Positions 26,946 through 35,516 of a DNA stretch of 64,000 nucleotides are shown piece after piece. Numbering within the stretch: position 1 is the stretch's first letter; the number at the start of each line of letters is the position of its first letter. The stretch is from positions 62,001-126,000 of the forward strand of contig NZ_QGDL01000006.1 in assembly GCF_003149245.1 (NCBI RefSeq). The letters run 5' to 3'. A program made the translations under genes and the position numbers. Below the pieces are notes generated by a model, which was not told the origin of the DNA, made no database searches, and worked only from the letters and a program-made list of their open reading frames with translations. The stretch is from Faecalicatena orotica. Lineage in GTDB: Bacteria > Bacillota > Clostridia > Lachnospirales > Lachnospiraceae.

Positions 26946-28028
26946 TTAGTATACGTCTTTCCATTCTCCAATGTTGTCTGGATCGAATTTGAATGGTGCG
27001 CCAAGAATAACTTCTGTTCCGCCGTCGTCAGCTTCTACTACTTCATAGTCTCCCATGTCTCCTGCTGTAAACTGGTCTCCTGCTGCGCCTGTGATTGTTC
27101 CGTCAACTAATGCGATTGATGTGTAAGCGCCAAGGCGTCCAACATCGATCGGATTCCACAGGTACATATACGGGCATGAATGTGCATCATCGTCGCCGAT
27201 ATATTCTGCCATCTCTGAAGGTAATCCAAGACCTGTCAGTTTTACAGAAGATTTCTCATCCTGAAGAACTTTTGCTGCTGCGTTAATACCAACTGTTGTA
27301 GGAGCACAGATCACTTTCAGGTCTGGGTATTTGGATAACAGAGCCTGTGTCTGGTCTGTAGATTTCTGTGGTTCGTCATCACCGTAAGCAACTTCTACGA
27401 GTTCCAGTTTGGAATATTTGTCGTCTTTCATGATCTCTTTCATAGAATCGATCCATGCATTCTGGTTTGCTGCCTGTGATGTAGCTGAAAGAATTGCCCA
27501 CTGTCCTTCTCCGCCTGTGATGTCAAGAACTGCATCCATCAGAGCCTGGCCGATTTCAGTAACACCAGCCTGGTTTACAAATGTCTGACGGCTGTCAGCG
27601 TTTGCTTTTGAGTCGAGGCAGGATACTTTGATGCCTGCATCCATAGCTTCTTCCAGTGCTGCCTGAAGAGCATTCTCATCATTTGCTGCAATTGCGATAG
27701 AGTCAACACCCTGAGAGATCAGTGACTGAATAACAGATACCTGTGCATCAGCTGTTGCAGCTTCCGGATGCTTCACGATGCATTCTCCGCCTTCAGCTTC
27801 GATTACTTCCTGGAATCCTTCTGCTTCTTTCTCATTGTAAGGATTTCCTGCTGCCTTTGTTACGATAGCATAAGTCTTCTTTCCGGAATCGCCAGCGTCA
27901 TCTTTCTGGGTATCCTCCGTCTTTGCATCTGCCTTGCTGTCTGAGCCCTCATCCTTTGAACCACAGCCAACGGCCAGAGTTCCCACCATAGCTACACATA
28001 ACAGTACGCTTAAAACTTTTTTCTTCAT
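26946..28028 (-). CDS. rhaS: Rhamnose ABC transporter substrate-binding lipoprotein
   Basis: Binding subunit of the second CUT2 transporter, 360 residues. Lipobox LAVGC at residues 18-22, acidic linker to about 48, then a type 1 binding fold of the RhaS/LsrB kind: ATADAQVSVIQSLISQGVDS, VICAPTTVGINAAAKVLQD, LTGLGLPSEMAEYIG and LWNPIDVGRLGAYTSIAL are typical of that subfamily. With RhaM directly downstream, L-rhamnose is the likely ligand. Order of the operon is ATPase, permease, permease, SBP, mutarotase. Confidence 0.9.
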   Translation of the reverse strand: MKKKVLSVLLCVAMVGTLAVGCGSKDEGSDSKADAKTEDTQKDDAGDSGKKTYAIVTKAAGNPYNEKEAEGFQEVIEAEGGECIVKHPEAATADAQVSVIQSLISQGVDSIAIAANDENALQAALEEAMDAGIKVSCLDSKANADSRQTFVNQAGVTEIGQALMDAVLDITGGEGQWAILSATSQAANQNAWIDSMKEIMKDDKYSKLELVEVAYGDDEPQKSTDQTQALLSKYPDLKVICAPTTVGINAAAKVLQDEKSSVKLTGLGLPSEMAEYIGDDDAHSCPYMYLWNPIDVGRLGAYTSIALVDGTITGAAGDQFTAGDMGDYEVVEADDGGTEVILGAPFKFDPDNIGEWKDVY

Positions 28029-28108
28029 GCTTACTTCCTCCCTTGGAATATTGTTTTATACAAAGCACGCTTCCCGGTGCCTGGTATCATAATAAAGTTG
28101 TATTATAG

Positions 28109-29119
28109 TTATTTTGCTGAAACCGTTTTTTTCTTCAGCTTTACTTCTCCGCCGATATTCGGCAGTAATACTGCCAGAATGAGCAGGGCACCTAATATAA
28201 TCAGGATCAGCTGTGGATTCATGTTGATCTGTCCGAGACCGATTCTAAGGCAGATGATGATGAATGCTGATATAATGCCGCCCTGTAACTTTCCTTTTCC
28301 TCCGGCCGTTGAGATACCGCCGAATACTGCCATCGCAATCGCATCAAGCTCGAATCCGTTTCCGGTCGTCGTATTTGCACCGTAGAGAACAGATGTCAAA
28401 AACAGTGCTGCAAGCCCGGCCATGAATCCCATTGCCGTATAGATGATCAGCCTTATGTTCTGTACATGAATTCCTGAATAATAAGCAGCCAGTCTGTTTG
28501 AACCGATCGCGTATACACTTCTTCCAAATGTCGTCTTGCTTAAGACAAGTGTAAATATAACCGCAAATATCAGGACTACGAAAAGGATGTATGGAATCAT
28601 ACCCGCTTTTCCGGCGATCATGCGGAACCCGTCTGTGTTGCTTAAGGAAATAGATCCGCCGCTGCCGAGGGCGATCTCTGCGATTCCCCTGAATACAATC
28701 TGGGTTCCCAGTGTAACGATCATTGGAGGCAGTTCAGTAAATCTTGTCAGGATCATGCCGTTAATGAACCCGCATATTGTTCCTACCAGCAGCGCTGTCA
28801 GGACAACCACGATAAACGGCATATCTTTGTTGCAGACCATGCAGGTCATCGTCGCAGAAAGGCAGACGGTTGCACCTACGGAAATATCAATCTCACCGAG
28901 GATCAGGATATATGCCATCGGAAGCATCAGGAATACTTCGGTCAGATACTTCGGCATCTCTCTTAGTACATTGGCAAGCTGGTAACTCGGGGAAATGCTT
29001 GCGCAAAAAATGTTGATCAGGATAATTAACAGGACCAGCATGCCTTCCCAGCTTAAGACTGTTTTCTTCCATGATTTCTCAGGCACATTGGATATTGTTC
29101 TTCCGGATTTTCCAGCCAT
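28109..29119 (-). CDS. Rhamnose-type ABC transporter permease 2
   Basis: A 336-residue membrane protein of the RbsC family with GEIDISVGATVCLSATM, the loop SVYAIGSNRLAAYYSGIHV and AIAMAVFGGISTAGGKGKLQG. Its start lies two bases after the stop of permease 1, with GGGAGATGTAATT upstream. With the permease at 29122 it likely forms the heterodimeric channel of the rhamnose importer. About 80 bp separate it from the SBP gene. Confidence 0.92.
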   Translation of the reverse strand: MAGKSGRTISNVPEKSWKKTVLSWEGMLVLLIILINIFCASISPSYQLANVLREMPKYLTEVFLMLPMAYILILGEIDISVGATVCLSATMTCMVCNKDMPFIVVVLTALLVGTICGFINGMILTRFTELPPMIVTLGTQIVFRGIAEIALGSGGSISLSNTDGFRMIAGKAGMIPYILFVVLIFAVIFTLVLSKTTFGRSVYAIGSNRLAAYYSGIHVQNIRLIIYTAMGFMAGLAALFLTSVLYGANTTTGNGFELDAIAMAVFGGISTAGGKGKLQGGIISAFIIICLRIGLGQINMNPQLILIILGALLILAVLLPNIGGEVKLKKKTVSAK

Positions 29120-29121
29120 AA

Positions 29122-30123
29122 TTACATCTCCCTTCCCTTCAGATTGTTTTTATCCATTACTCGCTGTGTAACGACGTTCAGGATAACAACGACTAAGATG
29201 ATTACACCTTTTACAGTATTCTGGGCAATAGAGTCAATTCCTACAAGAGGAAGCGCTTTTGCGATAATTGCCAGGATCAGGGAACCTAAGAATGCCCCTA
29301 CAACGCTTCCGCGCCCGCCTGTCATGCTGACGCCGCCGATTACGCAGGCAGCGATTACATCCATCTCTTTTCCATACAGCATATTTGGCTGTGCGGAGGA
29401 ATAAACTGCTACTGCCAGCGCACCGCAGAGACCTGCAAGTGTTCCCATTACTGTATAGACCATCAGTTCCACATTGGAAGTATTGATACCTGAAATGGCA
29501 GCCGCCTCACGGTTACTTCCTACTGCATATACTTTTCTTCCTATTTTTGTCCATTTCATGACAATGAAGAAGATAACATAACACAGCAGCATAATCAATA
29601 CTACATTGTTTATTCCCAGAACCTTGCCGAGGGCAAAATTCTTGAATTCTCCCAGATTCTCGGCACTTGCCCACTGGCTGTTCCCAATCAGGTAGGCGAG
29701 CCCCCGGTATATGTACATAAATCCCATCGTTGCGATGATCGGCAGTACTTTTCCTTTTGCTATAACAAGCCCCACAACCAGTCCGCACAGTGCTCCGAGC
29801 CCGATCGCAATCAGGAAGAGCAGGAATGCATTTTCCACGATGTTATATTTCAAAAGCATTCCGACCGTCATTCCTGAGAAAGCAAGTGTTGAAGCAATTG
29901 AAATGTCAATTCCGCCGAGCAGCAGTACACCGAGCATTCCAAGTGTCATAATCATGATGACTGCATTATTTTTAAGCATATCTGTAATCGACTTTAATGT
30001 CATGAATGAAGGACTCCTGAATGAAATGACCACGCAGAGGATAATCAAAACAATCAGCAGACTTGCTTCACGGGAGCCGGTAATTTTTTTCCAGATAGAT
30101 TTATTGTCTTTCATCTTTCCCAT
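29122..30123 (-). CDS. Rhamnose-type ABC transporter permease 1
   Basis: A 333-residue RbsC-like permease: GGIDISIASTLAFSGMT, KVYAVGSNREAAAISGINT, VIAACVIGGVSMTGGRGSVVG. The annotated ATG follows GAGGAGGGA too closely (one or two bases), so initiation at the in-frame ATG at 30114 (MKDNKSIWKKI) is at least as likely; the membrane domain is unaffected. It begins 8 bp after the ATPase gene. Confidence 0.91.
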   Translation of the reverse strand: MGKMKDNKSIWKKITGSREASLLIVLIILCVVISFRSPSFMTLKSITDMLKNNAVIMIMTLGMLGVLLLGGIDISIASTLAFSGMTVGMLLKYNIVENAFLLFLIAIGLGALCGLVVGLVIAKGKVLPIIATMGFMYIYRGLAYLIGNSQWASAENLGEFKNFALGKVLGINNVVLIMLLCYVIFFIVMKWTKIGRKVYAVGSNREAAAISGINTSNVELMVYTVMGTLAGLCGALAVAVYSSAQPNMLYGKEMDVIAACVIGGVSMTGGRGSVVGAFLGSLILAIIAKALPLVGIDSIAQNTVKGVIILVVVILNVVTQRVMDKNNLKGREM

Positions 30124-30131
30124 TCCCTCCT

Positions 30132-31622
30132 CTATTTTGATTTTTCCATCGCAAGCTCAAGAATTCCTTCCTGAGTTGCTTCATTACGGTTCAGTTCACC
30201 AGTTACTTTTCCGCCGCACATCACTACGATTCTGTCACTCATTCCCAGGATTTCCGGCATCTCGGAGGATATCAGTATAATCGCATATCCCTGCTTCGCC
30301 AGATCTCCCATGATCTGATAGATCTCAGCCTTTGCGCCGACATCGACACCCTTCGTAGGTTCATCCATGATGACAACCTTCATTTCCTGGCCGAGTGCCT
30401 TGGCTACGACTACCTTCTGCTGGTTACCGCCTGAAAGGGAGGTTGCAGGATCAAAGATCGTAACCGCCTTTGTATCTACATCTTCCAGAAGTTTCTTTGC
30501 TATCTCGCGTTCTTTCTTCTCGTCATTAAATCCATGTTTTGCATGCTTGCCCATCGTCGGAAGCATTACGTTTCTTCCCAGTCCCCATGTCATGATCAGA
30601 CCTTCCTTCTGGCGGTCCTCAGGGAGAAGGATAATTCCCTTTTTCATGGCATCTGACGGCTGTTTGATATGTGTTTCCTTTCCTTCCAGAAAGACTTTTC
30701 CATCATCCGGCCTTGTAATCCCACAGACACTTTCCACGACTTCGGTACGTCCCGCACCTACCAGTCCTGTCAGTCCCACAATCTCGCCTGCATGGACATT
30801 GAAGGATACGTTCTTGAAATAACCAAGTCTTGTAAGTCCTTCCACCCTCAGCACTTCCGGCCCGATCTGGACCTCCGGTTTCGGGAACAGGTCCTTGATC
30901 TCACGGCCAACCATTGCCTTGATCAGGTCTGCATTCGTGATTCCGTTTACATCGTATGTACCGATATATTGTGAATCCCTAAATACCGTAACTGTACTTG
31001 CCAGCCTGTACATATCCTCGAAACGGTGTGAAATGAAAATAACAGATACACCGTCTTCTTTCAGCTTATCAACAATTCTATAAAGCTCCTCTGACTCATT
31101 CTTTGTCAGCGCCGCAGTAGGTTCATCCAGAATGATGATTCTCGCATGTGTGGAGAGTGCCTTCGCAATCTCAACCATCTGCTGCTGTGCCACGCTTAAG
31201 GCTCCCATTTCATCCGTCGGCTTAAAATCCGCATTCAGCTGTTTCAGAAGGTTTGCCGCCTCCTCGTTCATGCGTTTCCACTGAATGATACCTTTCTTAA
31301 TGATCTCATGGCCCATAAAGATATTCTCGGCCACCGTCAGGTCCGGATAAGATGTCGGATGCTGGTAAACCGCGGCAATCCCTGCCGCCTGTGCATCCCT
31401 TGGACCCTTGAAGTCTACCTTCTTGCCGTCCAGGAACATCTCGCCTTCTTCTGCTTTATGTACACCGGTTATTACTTTGATAAATGTGGACTTACCAGCT
31501 CCGTTTTCGCCCATCAGTGCATGGACTTCCCCTTTTTTAAGCTGGAAATGCACATTGTCCAATGCTTTTACACCAGGAAAAATCTTCGTAATACCTTTTA
31601 ATTCCAAAACGTATTCAGACAC
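30132..31622 (-). CDS. Rhamnose-type ABC transporter ATPase (two NBDs)
   Basis: A 496-residue double ATPase. N-terminal NBD: GENGAGKST, LSVAQQQMVEIAKAL, IIILDEPTAALT. C-terminal NBD: GLVGAGRTE, LSGGNQQKVVVAKAL, VVIMDEPTKGVD. The start is GTG at 31622, with GGAGGG seven bases upstream. It is the first gene of the rhamnose transporter operon and is divergent from the response regulator at 31852, which may control it. Confidence 0.93.
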   Translation of the reverse strand: MSEYVLELKGITKIFPGVKALDNVHFQLKKGEVHALMGENGAGKSTFIKVITGVHKAEEGEMFLDGKKVDFKGPRDAQAAGIAAVYQHPTSYPDLTVAENIFMGHEIIKKGIIQWKRMNEEAANLLKQLNADFKPTDEMGALSVAQQQMVEIAKALSTHARIIILDEPTAALTKNESEELYRIVDKLKEDGVSVIFISHRFEDMYRLASTVTVFRDSQYIGTYDVNGITNADLIKAMVGREIKDLFPKPEVQIGPEVLRVEGLTRLGYFKNVSFNVHAGEIVGLTGLVGAGRTEVVESVCGITRPDDGKVFLEGKETHIKQPSDAMKKGIILLPEDRQKEGLIMTWGLGRNVMLPTMGKHAKHGFNDEKKEREIAKKLLEDVDTKAVTIFDPATSLSGGNQQKVVVAKALGQEMKVVIMDEPTKGVDVGAKAEIYQIMGDLAKQGYAIILISSEMPEILGMSDRIVVMCGGKVTGELNRNEATQEGILELAMEKSK

Positions 31623-31851
31623 CGTGTTTCCCTCCTTCGCTCATCAAACCAAGCTTACTAACATTGATGTTTCCTTGTTGAAATAAGTGTATCATCTGTA
31701 AAATTTTTCTAAAACAGCAAAATTTTTCGATTGTGGGTAATTTATTTTTGTCTTCCTGTCTCAGGTTTTTTTATGTGGATTTTGACGGATTAGTTTGTTA
31801 GAATGAAAACATACGGTATCATACCCATTTCACAAAGGAGGACTTTGTATA

Positions 31852-33420
31852 ATGAAGCTACTGATCGTCGATGATGAGGAACTGACGCGGGAAGGCCTGA
31901 TCGCTTCCCTTGACTGGGAATCCCTTGGGGTCGAACAGATTTTCCAGGCGGATGACGGCATCAACGCCCTGGCAATTGCCCGCCTGCAGAAACCGGACAT
32001 CATACTGAGCGATGTGCGTATGCCGCGCATGGACGGCATTCAGATGGTAGAACGTCTCGAATCAATTCTGCCCGATACAAGCGTGATCTTCATGAGCGGT
32101 TACTCTGATAAGGAATATTTAAAAGCCGCTATTAAGCTGAAGGCTGTTAATTATGTTGAAAAGCCTCTAAATCCTCTGGAGATCAAAGAGGCTGTACTCG
32201 AAGCGGCCCAGAGGCATGAGAAGAACCTCCGCACACGTCAGAGTGAAAACCTGTATTCTCTGGAAAAGGCTTCCCAGCTCGCACTGCTTCTGACGAAGCC
32301 CTATAAAGAAAATGAGGAAGAGATCACAGACCTTGCCGATGAACTTTCCCTCAGGCTGATGCCCGGGAGCAGCTTCACTACATACATCGTAAAGTTAAAG
32401 ACAAATGATCCCGACAGCACCCTGCTCCATGACATACGCAGTGATTTTACAGATTATCTGACCCATTACCATCTTCAGGTATTCTACATCCAGATTCATG
32501 CTGTTTACCACGTTTTCCATATAATGGGGAACAATCTGCCGTCCCCTGTTGCATTGTCGGCTGTGGAGAGTTACCTGAAGGACCAGTTCTCACAATTAGG
32601 AGACTTTTTCATCGGCCGCGGGGATACAGTCACAGGAATCAGTAAGACATACCATTCCTACACCAATGCGGTTGTTATGCTCCAAAGCAGTTTTTTCTTC
32701 TGTCCGGGCACACTCTTATCATCCGACAGCATGGAAAAATCTGCACCGGCCCCGTCGGCCTTCGAATTGACGGAAAGTGCCGTTCCATCTTTTAAGGAGG
32801 CGCTGCTGAATAAGGATCAGGATACCTGCACACAGCTGCTTAACAGCCTCTATGAGTGCTATTTTGAGAACCGGATTTTTCTGCCCAACCAGGTAAAGGA
32901 TATTTATTATAAGTTGTTTATATGTATCAATGACAGCCGTCAGGTGTTGAAGCTCAACTATGATTTAGCGGACGGCAATACCGAGGAAAGCATTATAGAA
33001 CATTTGGAAAAATGCTTCACGTATCAGGAACTCCACCAGATGCTTGTCTCTAAGACAGAATTATTTTTCCAGAATATTCATTCCTATGTACCGGAGGATT
33101 CCACGATCTTCATGATTAAGGACTATATTAGCAAGAATTATGCCAACGATGCGCTCTCTATCAAGGAAATCAGCGACCATGTATTTCTTTCCGCTTCCTA
33201 TGTCTGTACCTATTTCAAGAGCCAGACCGGACAAACGCTGAACCAGTACCTGACAGAGTACCGGATGGAGAAGGCCATGCAGCTCCTCGCTGACGCCCGT
33301 TACCAGATCACGGATATTTCCTCGAAAGTAGGCTACAGCAATGGGAATTATTTCAGCAAGAGTTTCAAGAAATTTACGGGGCTTACCCCGTCAAAATACA
33401 GAGAGAAGATGTTAGGATGA
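31852..33420 (+). CDS. AraC-type response regulator (YesN-like)
   Basis: 522 residues. REC domain at residues 1-120 (LLIVDDEELTREGLI; phospho-Asp in DIILSDVRMPRMDGIQ; VIFMSGYSDKEYL; YVEKPLNPLEI), a YesN-type middle region, and a complete AraC DNA-binding domain at about 420-520 (ISDHVFLSASYVCTYFKSQT; VGYSNGNYFSKSFKKFTGLT). AAAGGAGG precedes the ATG by 9-10 bp. Its gene overlaps the kinase gene by ATGA and is divergent from the rhamnose transporter, its probable target. Confidence 0.94.
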   Translation: MKLLIVDDEELTREGLIASLDWESLGVEQIFQADDGINALAIARLQKPDIILSDVRMPRMDGIQMVERLESILPDTSVIFMSGYSDKEYLKAAIKLKAVNYVEKPLNPLEIKEAVLEAAQRHEKNLRTRQSENLYSLEKASQLALLLTKPYKENEEEITDLADELSLRLMPGSSFTTYIVKLKTNDPDSTLLHDIRSDFTDYLTHYHLQVFYIQIHAVYHVFHIMGNNLPSPVALSAVESYLKDQFSQLGDFFIGRGDTVTGISKTYHSYTNAVVMLQSSFFFCPGTLLSSDSMEKSAPAPSAFELTESAVPSFKEALLNKDQDTCTQLLNSLYECYFENRIFLPNQVKDIYYKLFICINDSRQVLKLNYDLADGNTEESIIEHLEKCFTYQELHQMLVSKTELFFQNIHSYVPEDSTIFMIKDYISKNYANDALSIKEISDHVFLSASYVCTYFKSQTGQTLNQYLTEYRMEKAMQLLADARYQITDISSKVGYSNGNYFSKSFKKFTGLTPSKYREKMLG

Positions 33421-35447
33421 GATTAATCGCCCGGAAAATGAGCAGCATATATAAAAGTCTGAAGCTCCAGACCAAGTTTACGATTACACACCTTGTGATC
33501 GCTACCATCCCTATGATTGTACTGGCAATATTTTTTTACACAAAACTGTATGATATGATCATAGCCGATACAATCCGCACAGAGCAGGATGCCGCCACGC
33601 AGACTGCCCCTATGATTGAAGAGAGTGTCACAGAGATTCTGAATGCACTGGATAAGATTAAAAATGAAGATTTTTACCATCAGGTCGTAAGCGCGCACCG
33701 TACGGAGAGCCTGAATGAACTTGCCTCCTCGGATGCAGCCGATGCCTTCCTGGATACACTCGATGAGACTATCGACCTGGACCTGATTACTGATGTGAAA
33801 TTATATATCGATATACCAAGGACAGATCCCGTTTTCTCAAACTACCCGGTCTGTAAAACAGTCCTCCCCATTAATCAGGCATGGGGGACGTACTGGTACG
33901 GGATCTTCAACGGAAGTCCCTCGCTCCATGCACTGTTCTGCCCTTCCTTCTATCTTGGCTCTTACGAGATCAAGCATAACGGGGACATGGCATACATTGC
34001 AAAATCAACGATTATTTATGAGGGTGAAAGGACCCCCTGTTATCTTGCCATTTATTTTTCACAGAAGCACTTCGATACAATGCTTAAGGATAATCTTTCT
34101 TCCAGCAGCAATGTGGCATATATCATCAACGGGAGAGACAGCCTCGTTGCCACCTCGGATCAGGCGCTCTCCGGGACTTATCACTTCAGTTACGATGAGG
34201 TACAGGAACACTTTATGTCCTCTAACAACTTTATCCTGAAACGTGTTCTGGATGAAGACGTATACGCCGGTTTCTATAGTATACGGAATACGGACTGGTA
34301 CATGGTTGTCGCCATGCCGTCCCAGCCCATGATGAAGAAAAGTATCAATATAATGGCAGGCTTTATCCTTGTTTATGTGGCATGTATCCTAATTGCTTTC
34401 CTGATTGCGACGCTGCTCTCCCATTCCATCACTAACCGGCTTTCTGTCGTAATCAACCAGATGTCTAAAGCCCGGATCGGACCGCCTGTGGCCCTGCCTG
34501 CCGCGGACACGCATGATGAGATCGGGGACCTGATATCTACCTATAATTACATGACACGGGTCATCAACCAGCTGATGGAGGATCAGGCAAAAGCGGCGGA
34601 GGATCTCCGTATCGCAGAATTCCACTCCCTGCAGTCACAGATCAATCCACACTTCCTGTACAACACAATGGATATGATCAACTGGCTCTCTCAACAGGGG
34701 CGGTCCGCTGATGTCACATCTGCAATACAAAAGCTGTCACGTTTCTATAAGCTGACACTGAGCCGCAAAAAGAGCCTGAGCACAATAAACGATGAGATTG
34801 AACATGTATCTATCTATGTACAACTACAAAATATGCGTTTTCATGATACGATTGACCTCCTGATCGATATACCGGATAATCTTCTGGATTATTCCATACC
34901 AAAACTGACCTTCCAGCCTGTTATAGAAAACTGTATTCTCCACGGGATACTGGAAAAAGAGTCGAAACAGGGGACCATCGTTCTGACAGGGTGGCTTGAT
35001 GAGGATGATATCGTAATTCTGATATCCGACGACGGAATTGGCATGCCGGAAGAAAAGCTGGAGAATATTTTAACAGGAAACGGTTCATCCGGCGGCAAGG
35101 GCTCCAACATCGCCGTATATAACACGCACCGTCGCCTACAGTTAATGTACGGGCCGGAATATGGCCTGAAGTACTCCAGCACCTACGGTGCAGGCACTGA
35201 TGTCGAGATCCGCATCCCGGCGCGCTATCCCGAAGATGGACTGATCGATGCTTCGCCGGACGGTACAGCCGAAGACCCCCTGAAGGAAAGCCACTTTATC
35301 CAGGCACTGACGCTGCTCACGAGGCCGGAAATCAATATTTATGAGATTGCAAAAGAATGCGGGTATGACAATCCGCAGCTGTTTTTTACGGAATTCAGAG
35401 AACGGTTCGGGTGCTCGCCTGAGGAATACCGCAGGCAGGTGCTGTAA
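33417..35447 (+). CDS. Sensor histidine kinase with C-terminal half AraC domain
   Basis: A 676-residue YesM-type kinase. TM1 at about 22-43, an extracellular sensing region to about 305, TM2 at about 308-332, HAMP, His_kinase motif SQINPHFLYNTMDMINWLSQ, and HATPase (LTFQPVIENCILHGIL; ILISDDGIGMPEE; RRLQLMYGPEYGLKY). After an acidic linker, residues about 630-676 read ALTLLTRPEINIYEIAKECG then YDNPQLFFTEFRERFGCSPE and EYRRQ. This is the second helix-turn-helix of an AraC domain, without the first. The frame is continuous with no stop or frameshift. A DNA-binding half-domain on a membrane kinase is unusual. Co-translated with the response regulator by a 4-bp overlap. Confidence 0.92.
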   Translation: MRLIARKMSSIYKSLKLQTKFTITHLVIATIPMIVLAIFFYTKLYDMIIADTIRTEQDAATQTAPMIEESVTEILNALDKIKNEDFYHQVVSAHRTESLNELASSDAADAFLDTLDETIDLDLITDVKLYIDIPRTDPVFSNYPVCKTVLPINQAWGTYWYGIFNGSPSLHALFCPSFYLGSYEIKHNGDMAYIAKSTIIYEGERTPCYLAIYFSQKHFDTMLKDNLSSSSNVAYIINGRDSLVATSDQALSGTYHFSYDEVQEHFMSSNNFILKRVLDEDVYAGFYSIRNTDWYMVVAMPSQPMMKKSINIMAGFILVYVACILIAFLIATLLSHSITNRLSVVINQMSKARIGPPVALPAADTHDEIGDLISTYNYMTRVINQLMEDQAKAAEDLRIAEFHSLQSQINPHFLYNTMDMINWLSQQGRSADVTSAIQKLSRFYKLTLSRKKSLSTINDEIEHVSIYVQLQNMRFHDTIDLLIDIPDNLLDYSIPKLTFQPVIENCILHGILEKESKQGTIVLTGWLDEDDIVILISDDGIGMPEEKLENILTGNGSSGGKGSNIAVYNTHRRLQLMYGPEYGLKYSSTYGAGTDVEIRIPARYPEDGLIDASPDGTAEDPLKESHFIQALTLLTRPEINIYEIAKECGYDNPQLFFTEFRERFGCSPEEYRRQVL

Positions 35448-35456
35448 TATATTCTG

Positions 35457-35508
35457 AAAAACTGCCGCAGGAAGCTTAACGTATAACAGGCTTCCTGCGG
35501 CAGTTTTT
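35457..35508. terminator. Bidirectional terminator between kinase and isomerase-like gene
   Basis: Perfect 19-bp arms, each containing ACTGCCGCAGGAAGC or its complement, around a 14-nt loop, with A/T runs at both ends. It lies 9 bp after both convergent coding regions. Confidence 0.9.
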
Positions 35509-35516
35509 CCTGTGAC

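Noticed and set aside
31650-31850. Promoters for the rhamnose transporter operon and its regulator
   Set aside because: The divergent region is AT-rich with repeated AAAATTTTT words, but no hexamer pair with acceptable spacing was convincing enough to list.
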